NCBI RefSeq assembly: GCF_000719265.1
Contig: NZ_JOFL01000011.1
Coordinates: 124,001-188,000 of the forward strand
From: Streptomyces roseoverticillatus
GTDB taxonomy: Bacteria > Actinomycetota > Actinomycetes > Streptomycetales > Streptomycetaceae
Direction of reading: 5' to 3'
Length of the DNA: 64,000 bases
Within the stretch, counting starts at the first letter, position 1. Every line of letters starts with the position of its first letter. This document shows positions 60,844-64,000 of the stretch, piece after piece. A program made the translations under genes and the position numbers. The notes beneath the pieces are model-generated. The model was not told the origin of the DNA and ran no database searches. It saw only the letters and a list, made by a program, of their open reading frames with translations.

Positions 60844-61805
60844 GCCGTCGCCTTTCCGTGCTTGGCCGCATACGCGGCGGCTGCTTCGCGCACCCACGCG
60901 CCCTCTTCATGGGCGCGCCGGCGCTGACCGATCCGCTGGTCGTTGCAGGGGCCGTTGCCGCGGAGCACGTCCTGGAACTCGGTCCAGTCGATCGCGCCGA
61001 AGTCGTGGTGGCCGCGCTCCTCGTTCCACCGGAGGTCGGGGTCGGGGAGCGTCAGGCCGAGGGAAGCGGCCTGGGGGACGCAGATGTCCACGAACCGCTG
61101 GCGCAGCTCGTCGTTGGAGTGGCGCTTGATCTTCCAGGCCATGGACTGGGCCGAGTGGGACGACTCCGCGTCCGGCGGGCCGAACATCATCAGGGAGGGC
61201 CACCACCAGCGGTCCACGGCGTCCTGCGCCATCGCGTGCTGGGCCTCGGTGCCGCGGCTCAGGGCCAGCAGCAGCTCGTAGCCCTGGCGCTGGTGGAAGG
61301 ACTCCTCCTTGCAGATGCGGACCATGGCGCGGGCGTAGGGCCCGTAGGAGCAGCGGCACAGCGGGACCTGGTTGGTGATCGCGGCGCCGTCCACCAGCCA
61401 ACCGATGGCGCCCACATCGGCCCAGGTCAGGGTGGGGTAGTTGAAGATCGAGGAGTACTTCTGGCGGCCCGAGTGGAGCTTGTCGAGCAGCTCGTCGCGC
61501 CCGGTGCCCAGGGTCTCGGCGGCGCTGTAGAGGTAGAGGCCGTGGCCGGCCTCGTCCTGCACCTTGGCCATGAGGATCGCCTTGCGGCGCAGCGAGGGCG
61601 CGCGAGTGATCCAGTTGGCCTCGGGCTGCATGCCGATGATCTCGGAGTGGGCGTGCTGCGCTATCTGGCGGACGAGGGTGGCGCGGTAGGCGTCGGGCAT
61701 CCAGTCCCGCGGCTCGATGCGCTCCTCCGCGGCCACTGCGGCGTCGAAAACCGCCTCGTGGGCCGTGGTGTCCTGGGCTCCTGCGTCCGGCGCCATCGTC
61801 GTCAT
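60840..61805 (-). CDS. paaA: Phenylacetyl-CoA epoxidase catalytic subunit PaaA
   Basis: 321 residues. Diiron oxygenase that converts phenylacetyl-CoA to the ring-1,2-epoxide, the committed step of aerobic phenylacetate breakdown. Iron ligands are visible in [20 protein letters not shown] and [17 protein letters not shown]. Other subunits follow in the order B, C, D, E; the hydrolase and beta-oxidation genes (paaF, G, J, Z) are not in the window. ATG 61805 follows GGGGGC. Confidence 0.95.
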   Translation of the reverse strand: MTTMAPDAGAQDTTAHEAVFDAAVAAEERIEPRDWMPDAYRATLVRQIAQHAHSEIIGMQPEANWITRAPSLRRKAILMAKVQDEAGHGLYLYSAAETLGTGRDELLDKLHSGRQKYSSIFNYPTLTWADVGAIGWLVDGAAITNQVPLCRCSYGPYARAMVRICKEESFHQRQGYELLLALSRGTEAQHAMAQDAVDRWWWPSLMMFGPPDAESSHSAQSMAWKIKRHSNDELRQRFVDICVPQAASLGLTLPDPDLRWNEERGHHDFGAIDWTEFQDVLRGNGPCNDQRIGQRRRAHEEGAWVREAAAAYAAKHGKATA

Positions 61806-61852
61806 GGCATTGCCCCCTGCCTCTCCGGCCCGCTGCGCGACCGGCCCGACCG

Positions 61853-61898
61853 ACCGATCGTTCGGTTCAATGGTGGTGCGGCCGCCGGGGGGTGTCAA
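61853..61898 (-). promoter_or_regulatory. Candidate paa promoter and TetR-type operator
   Basis: Leftward TTGACA (61893-61898) is followed 17-18 bp later by a weak -10 (CACCAT or ACCATT). Downstream at 61853-61866 is ACCGATCGTTCGGT, a palindrome with one mismatch, extended by flanking GACCG. The position just past the -10 suits a repressor such as the TetR-family PaaR; no paaR is in the window. Confidence 0.5.
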
Positions 61899-61901
61899 GC
61901 C

Positions 61902-61910
61902 TGTGGATAA
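61902..61910 (-). promoter_or_regulatory. Isolated perfect DnaA box at the paa promoter
   Basis: TGTGGATAA (complement of TTATCCACA) begins 3 bp upstream of the paa TTGACA. It is the only perfect box in the right-hand 26 kb of the window. Confidence 0.45.
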
Positions 61911-61990
61911 CCCCGGGCGCTGTGCCCCGCGAGGCGACCTCGGTACCGTTCGGGTGCACAGCAGACGGCGGACGCAGGAACGGGGCGGGT

Positions 61991-62659
61991 ATGGAGTCGG
62001 ATGACGGGCACGAGCGGGCCGGCGGCCTCGCGGGGCTGTCCCTGCCCGCGCGCCTCGTCGTCGCGGGGGGCGCGGCGGTGATAGCGGTGACGGCGGCCGT
62101 CCACTTGGGGATGGTGTTCCTGCACGTGGCGCCGTCGAACACGGTCACCAAGCAGAACGCCACGGCGATAGACGACTACATCTATCCGGAGTATGAGCAG
62201 AACTGGAAGTTCTTCGCTCCCAACCCGCTCCAGCAGAACGTCGCTGTCCAGGCCCGCGCCGAGCTCCGCGCCCCCGACGGCCGGACCACCGTCACCGGCT
62301 GGACCGACCTCACCGCACGGGACGGCGCCGAGATCCGCCACAACCTCCTCCCCAGCCACACGCAGCAGAACGAGCTGCGCCGCGCCTGGGACTTCTACAC
62401 CAACTCCCACGACGTCAAGGAAGCGCCCAACGGGCTGCGCGGGGCCCTCTCCGAGCAGTACATCCGGCGCATCGTCGTCGGCCGGCTCGGCGCCGGGGAG
62501 GACGGCCGGACCGTCCAGCGCGTCCAGGTGCGCGCCGTGACCACCCTGGTCGCGCCGCCGTCCTGGAGCGACGAGAAGAACGAGCCCAAGCCCGCCTACC
62601 GGGTGCTGGGCTGGTGGCCGGTCACCGCCGCCGACCGTACGGAGGCGAAGAACCGATGA
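61991..62659 (+). CDS. DUF5819 family membrane protein
   Basis: 222 residues. One membrane helix ([20 protein letters not shown]) precedes a soluble extracytoplasmic domain with [17 protein letters not shown], the hallmark of DUF5819 (WxFFAPxP). It overlaps the HTTM gene by 4 bp (ATGA); the two families occur as a pair in Streptomyces, which suggests one complex. Function unknown. ATG start. Confidence 0.88.
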   Translation: MESDDGHERAGGLAGLSLPARLVVAGGAAVIAVTAAVHLGMVFLHVAPSNTVTKQNATAIDDYIYPEYEQNWKFFAPNPLQQNVAVQARAELRAPDGRTTVTGWTDLTARDGAEIRHNLLPSHTQQNELRRAWDFYTNSHDVKEAPNGLRGALSEQYIRRIVVGRLGAGEDGRTVQRVQVRAVTTLVAPPSWSDEKNEPKPAYRVLGWWPVTAADRTEAKNR

Positions 62660-63879
62660 GCACGTCCCTGCAGCTCGGCGCCCGGCTCTCGCGCGGGATC
62701 GACCGCGTCACCGGAGCCGCGCTCGGCGCCCACCAGACGGCCGTGATCCGGATAGGCCTCTCCTTCACGTGGCTGGTCTTCCTGCTGCGCGAGTGGCCGA
62801 ACCGGCACGAGATGTACGGCCCCGACGGGCCGTGGAGCTGGGAGATGGCCCGCCGGCTGACGGCCGACAACCACGCCTTCACCGCCCTGCTCTGGTCCGA
62901 CGGCGGCCTGTGGTTCGAGGCGGTCTACGCCTTCGCCGTCGTCACCGCGGCCCTGCTCGCCCTCGGGTGGCGCACCCGGACCATGACCGTGCTCTCCATG
63001 GTCGGCGTGCTGTCGCTGCAGAACCGCAGCGTCTTCCTCGGCGACGGCGGCGACAACGTCATCCACCTGATGGCGCTCTACCTGATCCTCACGCGCTGCG
63101 GCCGCGTCTGGTCCCTCGACGCCCGCCGGGCGGCGAAGCGGGCCGGGCAGCCCGCGGGCCTCGACCTGACGGGCGTCGTGCTGTGGGCCTGCTGCGGGCT
63201 CGCCCTGGCCGCGGCGATGATCCTCGGCGACACCCGGATGTCGTGGACCGACCACGGCCCGCTCCCCGGCGTCGGCTGGGCCGCCGCCCTGTGGGCCCTC
63301 TGGCTGGTCCAGGGCCTGTGGTGGCTCGCGCAGCGGTACGGCCCGGGCGAGCCCCGCGCCGTGCTCGACGTCCTGGCGAACCTGCTGCACAACGCCGGCG
63401 TGCTGGTGATCATGGCGGAGGTCTGCCTGATCTACGCCACGGCCGGCTGGTACAAGATCCAGGGTTCCCGCTGGCAGGACGGCACCGCGCTCTACTACCC
63501 GCTGCACCTCGACTACTTCTCGCCCTGGCCCGAGCTGTCCCACGCCCTCGCGAGCAGCGGGCTGCTCGTGCTGCTGCTCAGCTACGGCACCGTGGCCGTG
63601 CAGGTCGCCTTCCCCTTCACCCTGCTCAACCGGCGGGTGAAGAACGTCCTGCTGGGTGTGATGATGATGGAGCACCTCGGCATCGCCCTGCTGCTCGGGC
63701 TGCCGTTCTTCTCCCTGGCGATGATCGTGGCCGACGCGGTCTTCCTGCCCACCTCCTTCCTGCGCCGTCTGGGCGCCGCGGCGGGCCGCGCCCGCGACCG
63801 GCTGCTCCCGGCCCGGGCCCAGCAGGTCCCGGTGCAGCGCGAGGGCGACGAGGCGGCGGCCAGGACTCTCGTAGGCTGA
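62656..63879 (+). CDS. HTTM-domain membrane protein
   Basis: 407 residues, about ten membrane segments. The horizontally transferred transmembrane (HTTM) family is related to vitamin-K-dependent gamma-carboxylase. Visible blocks are IRIGLSFTWLVFLLREWPNR, NRSVFLGDGGDNVIHLMALY and ATAGWYKIQGSRWQDGTALY, the last a strongly conserved HTTM motif. Whether it carboxylates anything here is unknown. It is coupled to the DUF5819 gene. Confidence 0.88.
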   Translation: MSTSLQLGARLSRGIDRVTGAALGAHQTAVIRIGLSFTWLVFLLREWPNRHEMYGPDGPWSWEMARRLTADNHAFTALLWSDGGLWFEAVYAFAVVTAALLALGWRTRTMTVLSMVGVLSLQNRSVFLGDGGDNVIHLMALYLILTRCGRVWSLDARRAAKRAGQPAGLDLTGVVLWACCGLALAAAMILGDTRMSWTDHGPLPGVGWAAALWALWLVQGLWWLAQRYGPGEPRAVLDVLANLLHNAGVLVIMAEVCLIYATAGWYKIQGSRWQDGTALYYPLHLDYFSPWPELSHALASSGLLVLLLSYGTVAVQVAFPFTLLNRRVKNVLLGVMMMEHLGIALLLGLPFFSLAMIVADAVFLPTSFLRRLGAAAGRARDRLLPARAQQVPVQREGDEAAARTLVG

Positions 63880-63883
63880 GGGC

Positions 63884-64000
63884 ATGACCGAGGACGAAGC
63901 CGCTGCCGCAGTCCGGCAGTGGGGCGAGCGCGCCCCCGACGCCGTACTGCTCGACGGCTTCCACGCCCTGAAGCACGCGCTGCGCTTCGGCGCGGACGTG
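63884..64000 (+). CDS. Probable RNA methyltransferase (5' end only)
   Basis: Only the first 39 codons are inside the window: MTEDEAAAAVRQWGERAPDA then VLLDGFHALKHALRFGADV. The phrase LLDGFHALKHALRFGA resembles the N-terminal substrate-binding start of SpoU/TrmH-type RNA 2'-O-ribose methyltransferases of actinobacteria. The call is a weak one because the SAM-knot domain is beyond the edge. Confidence 0.5.
   Translation, partial: MTEDEAAAAVRQWGERAPDAVLLDGFHALKHALRFGADV

Overview
The window looks like the chromosome-origin region of a Streptomyces or a very close relative. The evidence is very high G+C, many GTG starts, the gene order rpmH-dnaA-oriC-dnaN-gnd-recF-dciA-gyrB-gyrA, Streptomyces-type parS sites (core GTTTCACGTGAAAC), a class E sortase cluster, crgA, and rare TTA leucine codons confined to accessory-type regulators. 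I cannot name the species.

Left arm (1-18 kb): a partial CCA-adding enzyme reads left off the edge. A rightward envelope/redox block follows: a DUF6049 secreted/membrane protein, the lipid II flippase MurJ, a membrane pseudokinase, the ECF sigma factor SigM with its anti-sigma factor, then trxB-trxA behind a SigR-type promoter. The leftward block runs rpmH-rnpA-yidD-yidC-jag-rsmG-parA-parB, then a small membrane ORF and a GNAT acetyltransferase. Eight parS sites lie between 8.5 and 14.1 kb. Five are inside genes, where they encode the pentapeptide VSRET.

Origin (18-31 kb): dnaA, a 0.92-kb non-coding oriC with about 18 DnaA-box-like sites, dnaN, gnd, recF, a DUF721/DciA helicase-loader gene, gyrB, gyrA and a DUF3566 membrane protein. 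tRNA-Ile and a DLW-39 miniprotein follow.

Right arm (31-51 kb): a Ser/Thr kinase and an HTH protein, tRNA-Ala, a LuxR-type regulator, a DUF5324 protein, a cyclophilin and a rhomboid protease. Next comes a high-quality DnaA-box cluster in front of crgA. After it are a DUF881 protein and three class E sortases with pabA/trpG between them. The leftward cell-wall operon fhaA-fhaB-PP2C-ftsW/rodA-pbp-pknB comes next, then tRNA-Leu. The mycobacterial counterparts of MurJ-pseudokinase, PknB and FhaA form one control circuit for peptidoglycan synthesis. Here the parts sit at both ends of the origin region.

Far right (51-64 kb): a more variable stretch. It has a TTA-containing membrane protein and a TTA-containing HTH regulator, an IS701-like transposase homologue that seems to have lost catalytic acidic residues, a DUF2252 protein, a J-domain-like protein, a rhodanese, an acyl-CoA dehydrogenase and a 26-bp minisatellite. 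The phenylacetyl-CoA epoxidase operon paaABCDE follows, then a DUF5819/HTTM membrane pair and the start of a probable RNA methyltransferase.

Most genes are familiar actinobacterial core genes. The most unusual items are the VSRET-encoding parS sites, the 52-bp parS palindrome after parB, the perfect-consensus DnaA cluster at 37.5 kb (oriC itself has no perfect box), the apparently domesticated transposase with its operator-like upstream repeats, and the minisatellite.
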